Shown here: positions 36,032-44,916 of the stretch, piece after piece
How the letters are laid out: each line of letters begins with the position of its first letter
Position numbering within the stretch: the stretch's first letter is position 1
Source of the DNA: Fastidiosipila sp.
GTDB lineage: Bacteria > Bacillota > Clostridia > Saccharofermentanales > DTU023
Reading direction: 5' to 3'
NCBI GenBank assembly: GCA_012511175.1
Contig: JAAZGO010000024.1
Coordinates: 36,238 to 100,237 of the forward strand
DNA length: 64,000 nt
The notes under the pieces: model-generated
What the model saw: only the letters and a program-made list of their open reading frames with translations
Database searches by the model: none
What the model was told of the DNA's origin: nothing
Position numbers and translations under genes: made by a program

Positions 36032-37224
36032 TTCCTCCCGTCGGATAAAGCCATCGCTCCCAGCACTGACTCTGCCAGAAGAGCCACTCCGTACGGAATC
36101 GCGGCGGGATCAATCTGAAAATCCGCTTCATGCTGATAAGCGTTCTCCCTGTCCGGAAAACCGGTTCCGATCCAATAAAAGTGGGAGGGGATGACCTGGC
36201 CGAATACTGAGAAATCTTCTGCACCCATAAACAGGGGACCGCGCGTCAGCGTATTTGCTTCGCCGAACACTTTGTGGCAGGCCGCTGCTGCAACTGGGAA
36301 CAGGCTGGGATGGTTGAGCTGGGAGCTGACCTCCCGGATGATTTCAATCTGACAGGAACAGCCGTGAGCGGCTGCTGTTTTGCCGGCAATGTCAACCAGG
36401 TCTTCTTCTGCCCGGCTTGCGACAGCTTCATCGAAGGCTCGGATGGTTCCCGTCATCTCCATGGTATCGGTCACGAAATATTCGGTCTCACCCGCCTTCA
36501 CCGTAAGGATGGCGCAAACCAGTTCCTTTTGGGGATCCGACCTGCGGCTGACGATGGTCTGGAGGGCATTCACCATGGCGGCACCCGCAACGATCACGTC
36601 CTTGTAGGTTTGCGGCGCTCCACCGTGCCCGCTTGTGCCCCGCAACCTGATTCGGAAGTTGGTCTTGGAGGCTGACGCAAAGCCCTGGCTGGAGATTACC
36701 TGGCCTGTCGGAAGGCGTGGCTCCGCGTGCAGGCCAAACAGTGCGTCTACCTGCCCTGGCAGCTTGTCAAGCAAGCCGTGTTCCAGCATCCGGGCGGCGC
36801 CGCGCGTGACCTCCTCAGCTGGTTGAAAGATGAAGACCACATCGCCGGCGAGTTGTTCTTTTTGATTGGAAAGCAAACTGGCCGCGCCCAGGGCGCAGGT
36901 CATATGGAAGTCATGGCCGCAGGCATGCATGACGCCGTCCATTTCCGAACGAACCGGGTGGTCCTCCGCTTCGGGGACCGCAATGGCGTCCATATCGGCC
37001 CGGATTGCGGTGATCCGCCCCTGGCCGGATCCACGTAAAAGGCCAACAAGGCCTGTTTCCATACCAAGATCCACAATTTCAAGACCCAGGCTCTTGACCT
37101 TTTCTGCCAGAAACCGTGTGGTCTCAAATTCATGAAAACTCAATTCGGGACGGCGATGGAGCCTTTCCAAGATCTGAATAAAAGAGGGCAGGCCTTCTTC
37201 CGCCTGCCGGAAAAGGGATTTCAT
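36022..37224 (-). CDS. M20D-type amidohydrolase
   Basis: N-acyl amino acid/hippurate amidohydrolase family, 400 residues from ATG 37224. RRPELSFHEFET near the N-terminus, metal ligands in HACGHDFHMTCALG and FQPAEEVTRGA, the GTSGHGGAPQ dimer loop and final MGAEDFSVF are all present. It cleaves acyl groups from amino acids. GAGGAAG precedes the ATG. Confidence 0.9.
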   Translation of the reverse strand: MKSLFRQAEEGLPSFIQILERLHRRPELSFHEFETTRFLAEKVKSLGLEIVDLGMETGLVGLLRGSGQGRITAIRADMDAIAVPEAEDHPVRSEMDGVMHACGHDFHMTCALGAASLLSNQKEQLAGDVVFIFQPAEEVTRGAARMLEHGLLDKLPGQVDALFGLHAEPRLPTGQVISSQGFASASKTNFRIRLRGTSGHGGAPQTYKDVIVAGAAMVNALQTIVSRRSDPQKELVCAILTVKAGETEYFVTDTMEMTGTIRAFDEAVASRAEEDLVDIAGKTAAAHGCSCQIEIIREVSSQLNHPSLFPVAAAACHKVFGEANTLTRGPLFMGAEDFSVFGQVIPSHFYWIGTGFPDRENAYQHEADFQIDPAAIPYGVALLAESVLGAMALSDGRKCP

Positions 37225-37286
37225 GCTTCCTCCCCATAAGTAAGCCTGCACCAGGCAGGCTGTTTGATCGTATTTCCCTGATCAGT

Positions 37287-38588
37287 TTACCCCAATTGTT
37301 TTTGCAGACTCCGCTTCCAGCTCTCAACCGACCGGTGGATGACGCGGCCGGCGAACTGTTTGCGAAGGATCTGCAGGGACGGCGTCCTCTCCATCAGAAT
37401 CCGGTCAAGCTCCCGGTCCGGGTGCTCAAGTTGCTCATCGGTTAGAAAAAGCATCTCCCGCTGGAATCCGGAAGCTTCAAAGGCACGGTTGAGAGTCACA
37501 AGGAAACGCTCGTAGGACCCTTCAATATTAAAGAGATAGGTGGCTGCCTTCTCATTGGGAAAGGCAAACTCAACCATTGCCTTCCTGCCGTCATGTGAGG
37601 GAATGATTGCCCAGAACGCCCAGGCTGGCGGCTGGGCCTCACCGGTGTCTTCCCCCGAAGATGCCTCCTCCAGGGACTCTTCTTGCGGTCTCTCCTCCTC
37701 TTCGTCCTTCTCTTCTCCTTCAGGCTTCTCACCCGGCGTTCCCTTGAACTCTTTAAAGCCGATGGCCAGTTTGGTCTCATCGCCCACCTTTTTAAGGGCA
37801 GCGTAATAGGGTCCGATCCGGCCATCCAGCAGGAACTGGTCCAGGATGGAGGCCAGGGAGGGGAAAGATGATTTGACATCAGTCAGGAGAACGGCTACAC
37901 CCTCCGGAAGCACTTTGGCTGCCTCGATGGCACGACCCCTTCCCAGGGACCTGTCAAGCAATGCGACCAGTTCGGCGTGACGGGAACGCATCTGGCGGCA
38001 GGACTCATTGACAATTCTTTCAAAGGGGGCCTGGTTTTCACCAAATTTCGAAAACTGGTAGACTTCCCCGGTGGTAAGTGTGAGAGTGATGGCAAAGTCC
38101 TTTGATTCCATCCGCGATAAGAATAAAAAGGGTAACCGCCGGGCATCCAGATTGGGCGGCAAGAGCATGATCTCATCCCTGAACACGCGAAAACAGGCAT
38201 TGCCCTCCCGATCTTCATACCGGTAGCGGGGTCCTCTTGCCTCAAACTGCATCGGGCCAGCAGCCTGTAAGGCTGTCTGAACCAGCTGGTTGAAGGATTC
38301 GCAAAGTTCCTTGAAAAACCAGTCGCCCGCGTTGCCGAGCCGTCTGATGACGGCCTCACCCTCTCTGGACCGGATCACGACAGCGTAATCCTGGTAGGCA
38401 ATGGAGCGGATCGACTCATAGTCCATGAAGGCACTGTCATAGGCCGTTTCCGCCAACAGGCCCCTTTCTTCGATCACCAGATGGGCATCGCCTGACAGGC
38501 GCTGCGAGCTGATGGTCCCCCTGTAGGTTGCAGTCGACGACACTAGGCCGCCGGCCGCTCTTGGCCCCCCTGCCTCCTGATGATTCAT
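37287..38588 (-). CDS. Unknown protein with PH-like N-terminus
   Basis: 433 residues from ATG 38588 with GGGAGG upstream; family not recognised. The N-terminal ~100 residues (TATYRGTISSQRLSGDAHLV...IRSIAYQDYAVVIRSREGEA) look like a bacterial PH-like domain, then two similar beta-rich segments follow. An acidic low-complexity linker (EEKDEEEERPQEESLEEASS near 300) separates a C-terminal part in which GSYERFLVTLNRAFEASGF is helical. It follows two zinc-ribbon genes on the same strand; the zinc-ribbon gene ends 11 bases before its start. Possibly one cell-envelope or stress complex. Confidence 0.7.
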   Translation of the reverse strand: MNHQEAGGPRAAGGLVSSTATYRGTISSQRLSGDAHLVIEERGLLAETAYDSAFMDYESIRSIAYQDYAVVIRSREGEAVIRRLGNAGDWFFKELCESFNQLVQTALQAAGPMQFEARGPRYRYEDREGNACFRVFRDEIMLLPPNLDARRLPFLFLSRMESKDFAITLTLTTGEVYQFSKFGENQAPFERIVNESCRQMRSRHAELVALLDRSLGRGRAIEAAKVLPEGVAVLLTDVKSSFPSLASILDQFLLDGRIGPYYAALKKVGDETKLAIGFKEFKGTPGEKPEGEEKDEEEERPQEESLEEASSGEDTGEAQPPAWAFWAIIPSHDGRKAMVEFAFPNEKAATYLFNIEGSYERFLVTLNRAFEASGFQREMLFLTDEQLEHPDRELDRILMERTPSLQILRKQFAGRVIHRSVESWKRSLQKQLG

Positions 38589-38599
38589 GCAAACCTCCC

Positions 38600-39355
38600 C
38601 TAGTCGAGCTTGGCGCCGCAGCCTCCGCAGAACTTGACTCCGGGTGGATTCTCCGTTCCGCATGAAGGGCACTTCGACTGAGCGGGCTTTGTGAGATTCT
38701 CACCGCAGTTATTGCAGAACCTGACCCCGGGCGCGTTCATAGCGCCGCATCGCGGGCACTCTTTCATCTCCATGGAGGCCCCGCAGTTGTTGCAGAATTT
38801 GCCCGAACCGGCTGGCTTTCCGCAAACAGGGCAGATAGTGACCTTGCTTTCAATCTCGCCCTTCCAAACCGTAGCCTCCATTCCGGCCTCATCGATGTTG
38901 CGCCGCATGGCTTCAGCCCGGGCCTTGGCAACATAGATCTCCTGCCTGGGCGCACAATCGGTGCACAGGCCTTCATTTTCATTGAAACAAGCATCACAGA
39001 CGTAGAGATGGCAGCCGTGACAGCGGTGGAAGAACCGTTTTGCCTCATTTTGTGCCATGGCAAAGGCGTTCTGGTGCTCTTTATGCCATTCCGGCGATTC
39101 CCCCTCGAACCGTTCGGAAAGAATATTGCCCCCACGCTCCATCGAATAGCCGATGTTGCCGACCCGGCCGCCCACAAGCGACCCCAGCACGCCGATGCCC
39201 TGAGACAGGCCGCGCAGGCCTTTGCCTCTTTTGTATGTCTCGCTTTCAATGAAACTGCTCTTGAATCCATCATTGCAGATGTCGCAGTAGAAAGTAAATT
39301 GAAAGCCGGCACTTGTCGAGTTATCTTCGTAATTCCTGGTAAATGATTGAAGCAT
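38600..39355 (-). CDS. Multi zinc-ribbon protein
   Basis: 251 residues from ATG 39355 (GGAGGAG upstream). At least ten CxxC pairs are visible: CDIC 24-27, CHGC 112-115, CDAC 120-123, CTDC 131-134, then three zinc-ribbon modules from residue 175 (CPVCGK/CNNCG, CPRCGA/CNNCG, CPSCG/CGGCGAK). A glycine-rich hydrophobic stretch (LSQGIGVLGSLVGGRVGNIG, 50-69) suggests membrane contact. The C-terminus has three similar double-CxxC repeats. Function unknown; likely protein-protein interaction or metal handling. Confidence 0.75.
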   Translation of the reverse strand: MLQSFTRNYEDNSTSAGFQFTFYCDICNDGFKSSFIESETYKRGKGLRGLSQGIGVLGSLVGGRVGNIGYSMERGGNILSERFEGESPEWHKEHQNAFAMAQNEAKRFFHRCHGCHLYVCDACFNENEGLCTDCAPRQEIYVAKARAEAMRRNIDEAGMEATVWKGEIESKVTICPVCGKPAGSGKFCNNCGASMEMKECPRCGAMNAPGVRFCNNCGENLTKPAQSKCPSCGTENPPGVKFCGGCGAKLD

Positions 39356-39368
39356 CTTCTCTCCTCCT

Positions 39369-39710
39369 TCAACGGCTCTTTTTGGTTTTGATCGGCTTGC
39401 CGCAGGCAGTGCATTTTGTGTTCTGGAAAAACTGCCATTGCCCGCACCGCCGGTTGGCGCATTGGATAAGCAGGCTTTGCCCGCAGCGCTCACAGCGATC
39501 ATCAACAAAGGTGGGCTGACCGCAAAAGGGACAGGTAACGTAGAGCGGACGCCCGCATGACGCACAAATCGGCTGCCCCCTCTCGACCGGGTGCAGACAG
39601 CTTGGGCAAAGGTAGCCGAAAGGGTTGCGGCTGAAGCAGGTGGTACAAAACCTGGCATCCTGGTCAATCAGAGTTCCGCAATGTATACAGGGTTTCTTGT
39701 AACCGGCCAT
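39369..39710 (-). CDS. Small zinc-ribbon protein
   Basis: 113 residues from ATG 39710, chosen because GAGGTG is properly spaced; two earlier in-frame starts exist. Five or six CxxC knuckles: CIHCG, CTTCF, CPSC, CASCGRP, CPFCGQP, CERCGQ, CTACGKP. Highly basic C-terminus. It lies 13 bases upstream of the larger zinc-ribbon gene and reads in the same direction. Confidence 0.75.
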   Translation of the reverse strand: MAGYKKPCIHCGTLIDQDARFCTTCFSRNPFGYLCPSCLHPVERGQPICASCGRPLYVTCPFCGQPTFVDDRCERCGQSLLIQCANRRCGQWQFFQNTKCTACGKPIKTKKSR

Positions 39711-40110
39711 GGTCATCACCTCAATTCAGCTGGATTGACCGTCCGCGATGCACCCTTCCCGACGCTTTGACGGCCTGTTATTGATGCGCTGTCAACCTTA
39801 TCCTTGCCTCTGCTGGCCTGTTCCCCCGGAGGCGACGCCGTGAATGAAGCATACGACCAACTGCCGGCCTGGCATCTGGCGTCTGAAAGAGCCCTCCATT
39901 GATTTGAATTTAGCACAATATGCCGGATATTTCCATTATCCTGCATAATCATAGATTCGCAGGCCGGGGATTCATACCCGCAGGAAAAGCTGCAGCCTCG
40001 CATCATCGCAAAGAGGATAAGTGAATAAACGAAAGAGCCAATCCGGCCCGGTACTGATCGGTCAAATGAAAAATGGCATCAGGGGAATTTGCAGGAACTG
40101 TTTCCCTTCC
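39711..40110. other. Intergenic region upstream of zinc-ribbon genes
   Basis: About 400 bases without a supported gene. A 96-codon minus-strand frame (39716-40006) runs here with poor composition, no domain and no ribosome site. I see nothing else. Confidence 0.35.
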
Positions 40111-40653
40111 TCAGTCGGAATCGGCCGTTTCCATCTTAAACAACCAGCGGATGATGGATGATTGGGAATCAGGGCTGTCCCTGCCATCAGTGTGGTAACC
40201 GTGAGCCAGGTAGATCCCGCCATTTTTCTGGTGCAGGAGGTAATAGAAACCCGCCCTCTGTTCATCGGCCGCATCCAGACGCCAGGCCATTGAATTCTTT
40301 TTTCTGATCCGGGCAAACTCCCAGTCCCTGCCGGTAAAAAACAGTTTGTCGAAACACGTTTCGTCCAGCTCGAACTCCTCCATGACGCCCAAATTTTCCC
40401 ACTGGCGGTCTTTTTGAATAACCAGTTCATGCGCCTGGGTAAAACGAAAGCGGGGTGCCGTTTCCGGGGTATAGGAGAAGGAGTAAAAGGGGGCCTGATA
40501 AGGAATCATTTCAACGCAAAGCGTCTGATCCAAGGGAAAAGCGTTTGACCGCCTGGCCTTTTTCAGCAAAATAACAGCCGGCACGACTGCAGCTGCGGCC
40601 AGCGTGGCTGTAATCCAAAGCGCGGGTTTTTTGTCGTCAAAAGGGCGTTTCAT
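40111..40653 (-). CDS. Unknown membrane-anchored protein
   Basis: 180 residues. One N-terminal membrane span (ITATLAAAAVVPAVILL, residues 14-30) after KRPFDDKKP, followed by a soluble, aromatic-rich domain with SFSYTPETAPRFRF and FYYLLHQKNGGIYLAHGYHT. AAAGG precedes the ATG. No family recognised. It sits alone between the zinc-ribbon block and the osmolyte importer. Confidence 0.6.
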   Translation of the reverse strand: MKRPFDDKKPALWITATLAAAAVVPAVILLKKARRSNAFPLDQTLCVEMIPYQAPFYSFSYTPETAPRFRFTQAHELVIQKDRQWENLGVMEEFELDETCFDKLFFTGRDWEFARIRKKNSMAWRLDAADEQRAGFYYLLHQKNGGIYLAHGYHTDGRDSPDSQSSIIRWLFKMETADSD

Positions 40654-40789
40654 ATAGCCTTTCCCGAAAAAACAGAGAATCTGTCTGGGTCTCTTCCTAT
40701 CATACCACGCTGTCTTGCGCCTGCTTCATCAATAGGTGAGAACCTGTGGAACGCATCTCCGGCGGCATGCAGCCGCCGGAGATGGCCAT

Positions 40790-41713
40790 TCAGGCATCGA
40801 TCAGGCCCTGGTTGGTCAAAAAGTCTTTTGCAACCTCTTCTGGTGTTTTGCCGTTGACATCGATCTCATAGGTTAAGTCGGTCATGCTCTCGTTGGTGAA
40901 CTGCCCCGCCAGCAGGTTGAGCACGTCCTCCAGGTCGGGAGCTTCCTCACGGTAGCGCTCGAAAAGATCATCACGGACCAGCAGGGCGTCATTGTATTCG
41001 GCAAAGAAGTCCTGATCATCTTCCAAGACTTTCAATCCGACTTTTTTATTCATGCCGTCCGTTGAATAGACAATGGTCACATCAAGATTCCCGCTTTCTA
41101 CCGCAGAATACTTGAGAGCCATCTCGATCGCTTTGCTGTCTTTGAAATCCAGTCCGTAAAAGGCAACGAAAGGCCCGTATTTCATGCTGCCTTCCTCGCT
41201 GAAAAATTCGTGCTCCGCACCGAAAGCAAGCAGGGGCGCCACTTCTACCAGATCGGATATGGACTCGAGTCCATACTGATCTGCCAATTCCTGCGTCACC
41301 CCTACAGCGTAGGTGTTTTCATGACCGAGCGGTTTCAAAAGCCGTGTGCCATCCCGTTCCATGGCTACCTGGTTGGCGTATTCGTACAGAGACTGACCTT
41401 GGGGAACATCTGAGACATCCTTTTTAAGGTAAGTCGTCAAGAGCGTTCCGTCGTAACTGTTCATCAAGTCGCTCTCGCCTTTGACCAGGCTCCGATAACT
41501 GTTGACCGGTGACATCTGATCGCGGATCTCAACGCTGGCCTCCGTGTGTTCTTCAACCAGCATTTTGACCATCTGGTGGATAATCTGCATCTCGGAAAAC
41601 TCACCATCGTAGATAATGATGGGTTTGTCCGATCCTTCTTTGCTGCCGGCACAACCGCCAATTATTGCCAGCGTCAAAATGATGACGGCAAAAAGACTAA
41701 ACAATTTTTTCAT
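40790..41713 (-). CDS. opuCC: Osmoprotectant-binding lipoprotein, OpuCC-like
   Basis: Glycine betaine/carnitine/choline-binding lipoprotein of the OpuAC family, 307 residues from ATG 41713 (GGAGGAATCC upstream). Lipobox AIIGGC, Cys 21. SYDGTLLTTYL and YAVGVTQELADQYGLESISDL are recognisable binding-domain parts, and EVAKDFLTNQGLI the C-terminus. Last gene of the opu operon, 45 bases after the second permease. Confidence 0.88.
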   Translation of the reverse strand: MKKLFSLFAVIILTLAIIGGCAGSKEGSDKPIIIYDGEFSEMQIIHQMVKMLVEEHTEASVEIRDQMSPVNSYRSLVKGESDLMNSYDGTLLTTYLKKDVSDVPQGQSLYEYANQVAMERDGTRLLKPLGHENTYAVGVTQELADQYGLESISDLVEVAPLLAFGAEHEFFSEEGSMKYGPFVAFYGLDFKDSKAIEMALKYSAVESGNLDVTIVYSTDGMNKKVGLKVLEDDQDFFAEYNDALLVRDDLFERYREEAPDLEDVLNLLAGQFTNESMTDLTYEIDVNGKTPEEVAKDFLTNQGLIDA

Positions 41714-41758
41714 GGATTCCTCCTTATTCAATGAGTCCCCCGCGGGAACTCTTCCTCC

Positions 41759-42355
41759 TTATGCGCTCGCGCGCCTGTTGAGACGCTTCTCAATCCAAGC
41801 CATGGCGCCGTCAAAGATGACAGCCATGGCCATGAGCGAGAGTGTCCCCCGTGCAATCAATTTCATATTCTGAGTCCGGATCCCCTGGTTGATGATCGAT
41901 CCGAGCCCGCCGCCCCCTACGGAAGTGGCAAATACCGCAATTCCCACAGATGTCACGGTAGCAATCCGTATGCCCGTGAAAATCATGGGGAAGGCCAAGG
42001 GCAGCTCCACGCTGAACAAGCGGTCCATTTTTGACATTCCCATGCCCCGGGCCGCCCGCTTGATACCGGGATCGATGGTCTCCAATCCCAGGAAGGTGTT
42101 GTGAACGATCGGCAAAAGCGAATAGAGCAGAAGGCCGATGATCACAGTCAGTTTCCCTGCACCGACCACAAGCATGACCATGCCGAGCAGTGCCAGGGCC
42201 GGCACAGTCTGCAACAGTTCGCTTGTCCAGAGCAGGGGTTTTCGGGCCCGCCGGTAAAGATAGGCCATGACACCAAGCGGCAACCCCACCGCAACCGAAA
42301 AAAGCACTGACATGAAGACAATGTACAGATGCTCCATGAGAATCTTAATCATCAT
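41759..42355 (-). CDS. Osmoprotectant importer permease, OpuCB/CD-like
   Basis: 198 residues from the ATG that overlaps the upstream stop (ATGA). Six hydrophobic helices. The EAA-like loop is IDPGIKRAARGMGMSKMDRLFSVELPLAFPMIFTG. Pairs with the other permease. Confidence 0.88.
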   Translation of the reverse strand: MMIKILMEHLYIVFMSVLFSVAVGLPLGVMAYLYRRARKPLLWTSELLQTVPALALLGMVMLVVGAGKLTVIIGLLLYSLLPIVHNTFLGLETIDPGIKRAARGMGMSKMDRLFSVELPLAFPMIFTGIRIATVTSVGIAVFATSVGGGGLGSIINQGIRTQNMKLIARGTLSLMAMAVIFDGAMAWIEKRLNRRASA

Positions 42356-42981
42356 TGTTGACCTGTCTTTCCAGCCCTTCTCCACTTGGCCCAGTCGATC
42401 AGAAGACTCAGCGTGATTGCCATGACAGCCGCCGGAACGGCACCGGCGACAATCAGGGCATTATTATTGGTCGCGATGCCGATGTAAATGAATTCACCCA
42501 GACCGCCCAGCCCGATCATGGAGGCCAGGACGGCCCAGCTCACCGTATAAACGGTGGCCATTCTCAAGCCGCCAATGATCGAGGGGACCGCCAGAGGAAG
42601 CTCAACTTCAAGGAGTCTCTCAATTGGCGACATGCCGCAACCTTTAGCGGCTTCGATCAGGTTGCGGTCAACTTCCAACAAACCGACATAAATATTCTTC
42701 AAGATCGGAAACATGGCGTAGATGGCCAGCGCCACAATGACGGTGGCCGGTTTCATTCCAATGTACAAAAACAAGATGCCGATGAAGACCACCCCGGGCA
42801 CTGTTTGAAAAATTGAGATGACAGGCAGGGCCAGGCGGGCCAAGCCCGGTACACGCGACAAGAGGATCCCCAGGATCAGGGCAACCACGAATCCGGCCGA
42901 TACGGACACCAGGACGTACAGGAAATGGACGCCGATGGCCGTCAGAATTTTTTGTCCGTACATTTGAAAGAAACTCATCAT
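42352..42981 (-). CDS. Osmoprotectant importer permease, OpuCB/CD-like
   Basis: 209 residues, ABC permease of the OpuC class. EAA-like loop VDRNLIEAAKGCGMSPIERLLEVELPLAVPSIIGG. Start overlaps the ATPase stop in ATGA. Confidence 0.88.
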   Translation of the reverse strand: MMSFFQMYGQKILTAIGVHFLYVLVSVSAGFVVALILGILLSRVPGLARLALPVISIFQTVPGVVFIGILFLYIGMKPATVIVALAIYAMFPILKNIYVGLLEVDRNLIEAAKGCGMSPIERLLEVELPLAVPSIIGGLRMATVYTVSWAVLASMIGLGGLGEFIYIGIATNNNALIVAGAVPAAVMAITLSLLIDWAKWRRAGKTGQQ

Positions 42982-44096
42982 TCATCACCCCACAAGGCAT
43001 CTGCCATGGCCCGCGCCATACTGGTTTTGGTGACGATTCCCGCGATGGTGTCGTCTTGGTGGAGCACCACGACGAAATCACTGTCTGCGTCAAGCAGTTT
43101 TTCAAAGCTTTCGGCGGCATCGGAGGTAGTATAAGTGATCACATTGGGCGTAAGCGGAATGTCTCCGATGGTCCGGGCTTCTTTACCGAATTTTTTAATG
43201 TTACCGATCGTGACCGAGCCAGCATAGGTCTCATCCTCGTTTTTGATCAACAAGGTGTCAATCTTCCGCCTGGCCATGATCTCCGTGCCCTTTCTTACGC
43301 CATCGCTCCGGTAGGCGCTGGCGGGATGAGGTTTCATAAAATCGGCTGCGGTAAGTAATTCAACGCCATTTGTTGCCAGCCTCTTGCCCATGAACTGCTT
43401 AATCAATTCCGATGCAGGGTTTTCGAGCATTTCGTCCGGACCAGCCATTTGAATAATCCGGCCTTCATCCATGAAGATGATGGTATCGGCCAATTTCAAG
43501 GCTTCATCCATGTCATGCGTCACAAAGACAATGGTCTTCTTCAATTTCCTGTGAAGGCGGATGATTTCATCCTGAAGGACGCTGCGGGTCATCGGGTCCA
43601 GCGCACCGAAAGGCTCATCCATAAGAACGATCGGCGGCGAAGCTGCCAGCGCCCTCAGCACGCCAATACGCTGTTGCTGGCCGCCTGAAAGCTCAGAGGG
43701 GTATTTGTGTGCATATTCATCGTAGGACATGCCGACCATCTCCAGCAGTTCGTGCGTGATCTGGTCAATCCGGTCCTTTTTGTATTTCAGCCGCTTGGGA
43801 ACCACCGCAATGTTCTGGGCCACTGTCATGTTGGGGAAAAGACCGATTTCCTGGATGACGTAGCCTATTTTCCGCCGAAGGGCCACGGGATTGCTCTCCA
43901 TGATGTCCCTGTCCTCGACAAAAATCCTCCCTGATTCGGGTTCAATCAGGCGGTTGATCGATTTCAGCGTGGTCGTTTTCCCGCACCCGCTCGGGCCAAT
44001 CAGCACGGCGAATTCGCCTTCTTCGATTTCAAAACTCAGGTGGTCAAGGATGACCGAATCCCCGTATTTTTTTACAACATTTTCAAACTGTATCAT
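42978..44096 (-). CDS. opuCA: Osmoprotectant importer ATPase with CBS tail, OpuCA-like
   Basis: ATPase of the betaine/carnitine importer class, 372 residues from ATG 44096 with AAAAGAG upstream. Walker A GPSGCGKTT, signature [15 protein letters not shown], Walker B VLMDEPFGALDP. The C-terminal ~125 residues resemble paired CBS domains (e.g. RKIDTLLIKNEDETYAGSV), which in OpuCA gate transport by ionic strength or c-di-AMP. First gene of the operon, preceded by a structured leader. Confidence 0.9.
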   Translation of the reverse strand: MIQFENVVKKYGDSVILDHLSFEIEEGEFAVLIGPSGCGKTTTLKSINRLIEPESGRIFVEDRDIMESNPVALRRKIGYVIQEIGLFPNMTVAQNIAVVPKRLKYKKDRIDQITHELLEMVGMSYDEYAHKYPSELSGGQQQRIGVLRALAASPPIVLMDEPFGALDPMTRSVLQDEIIRLHRKLKKTIVFVTHDMDEALKLADTIIFMDEGRIIQMAGPDEMLENPASELIKQFMGKRLATNGVELLTAADFMKPHPASAYRSDGVRKGTEIMARRKIDTLLIKNEDETYAGSVTIGNIKKFGKEARTIGDIPLTPNVITYTTSDAAESFEKLLDADSDFVVVLHQDDTIAGIVTKTSMARAMADALWGDE

Positions 44097-44338
44097 TGCT
44101 GCTCTTTTCCTGCTTACAAAAAAAAGACTTCGCGCCAGATCAAACGGATGGAAACGCCATTCACGTACGCTCTGGACCGAAGTCTTTGTAAACACCTTGC
44201 CCGTGGCAAGTTAACGCTTGTATTCCTTCCGGTTCTTCATGTTCAGCCTGAACCGGTTAAAGCCATCCTAGTCAATCACTACAATTATTTCTAGCTATCT
44301 CTTCTGCCTAAATCCAGGCTGCCGATTTAAGCAACTAG
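44097..44338 (-). ncRNA. Structured leader RNA of opu operon, riboswitch-like
   Basis: The predicted transcript runs from about 44338 to the coding start. In order on the minus strand it contains: hairpin GCTTAAATC/GATTTAGGC (44332-44306), hairpin CCGGTTC/GAACCGG (44256-44229), hairpin CTTGCC/GGCAAG (44210-44196) and the terminator at 44187-44118. Such an aptamer-plus-terminator layout is typical of riboswitches. I could not match it with the c-di-AMP ydaO class, T-box, guanidine or other class I know. Confidence 0.65.
44118..44187 (-). terminator. Leader terminator before opuCA
   Basis: On the minus strand AAAGACTTCG (44187-44178) pairs with CGAAGTCTTT, followed by TTTTT (ending 44118). It ends 22 bases before the ATG. 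Confidence 0.8.
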
Positions 44339-44344
44339 TTATAG

Positions 44345-44373
44345 AGGGTAACGCAGATTGCCGTATTCGTCAA
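44345..44373 (-). promoter_or_regulatory. Promoter of opu operon
   Basis: On the minus strand TTGACG (44368-44373), 17 bases, TACCCT (44345-44350). Moderate match; transcript start near 44338. Confidence 0.55.
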
Positions 44374-44395
44374 ATTGACAGCGTGCAGATCCGCT

Positions 44396-44908
44396 TCAAA
44401 CCGCTTGGTAACCATTTCTTTCATGCTCCAGAAGCCAGGCTTTTCGGGACAACCCCCCGCCAAAACCGGTTAGACTGCCGTCCCAACCGATCACCCGGTG
44501 GCAGGGAATCACAATGCTGATCGGATTGTGGCCGACGGCTCCGCCGACCGCCCGGGAGGACATCCGCTCAAGACCCCTGTCCCTAGCTATCAGGGACGCG
44601 ATGGCACCGTAGGTCATGGTTTCACCGTATGGAATGCCAAGCAGGATTTTCCAGACCGCCTGCCTGAAAGAACTGCCGCGAGGGTCAAGGAGAAGCTCTT
44701 CCGGCTGGGGTTTTGCGCCTGCGAAATAACGGTCAAGCCAGCTTACCGCCTGCATGAGAACTGGCAGCTGGTCCGAAATGACAGGATCCCCTTCCAGGCC
44801 TGCCCCATAATATTTCTGCCCCTCGAACCAAAGGCCTGTCAGCGCCTGACCGTCGCTGAAGGCTACCAGTTTCCCAAGGGGAGAATCGTACACACTTTGG
44901 TAGAGCAT
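44396..44908 (-). CDS. ogt: Methylated-DNA--protein-cysteine methyltransferase
   Basis: Repairs O6-methylguanine by moving the alkyl group to its own Cys. 170 residues from ATG 44908 (AGGAGGCAGG upstream). Active site SIVIPCHRVIG; the DNA-binding RAVGGAVGHNPI and GIPYGETMTYGAIA motifs are present. It lies 8 bases after the AlkA-like gene: an alkylation-repair pair. Confidence 0.93.
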   Translation of the reverse strand: MLYQSVYDSPLGKLVAFSDGQALTGLWFEGQKYYGAGLEGDPVISDQLPVLMQAVSWLDRYFAGAKPQPEELLLDPRGSSFRQAVWKILLGIPYGETMTYGAIASLIARDRGLERMSSRAVGGAVGHNPISIVIPCHRVIGWDGSLTGFGGGLSRKAWLLEHERNGYQAV

Positions 44909-44916
44909 CCTGCCTC

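Noticed and set aside
39716..40006. 96-codon minus-strand frame
   Set aside because: Poor composition, no domain, no ribosome site; it merely abuts the zinc-ribbon gene.
44097..44338. T-box or c-di-AMP riboswitch in the opu leader
   Set aside because: Neither the TGGNACCGCG T-box sequence nor the ydaO core was found.
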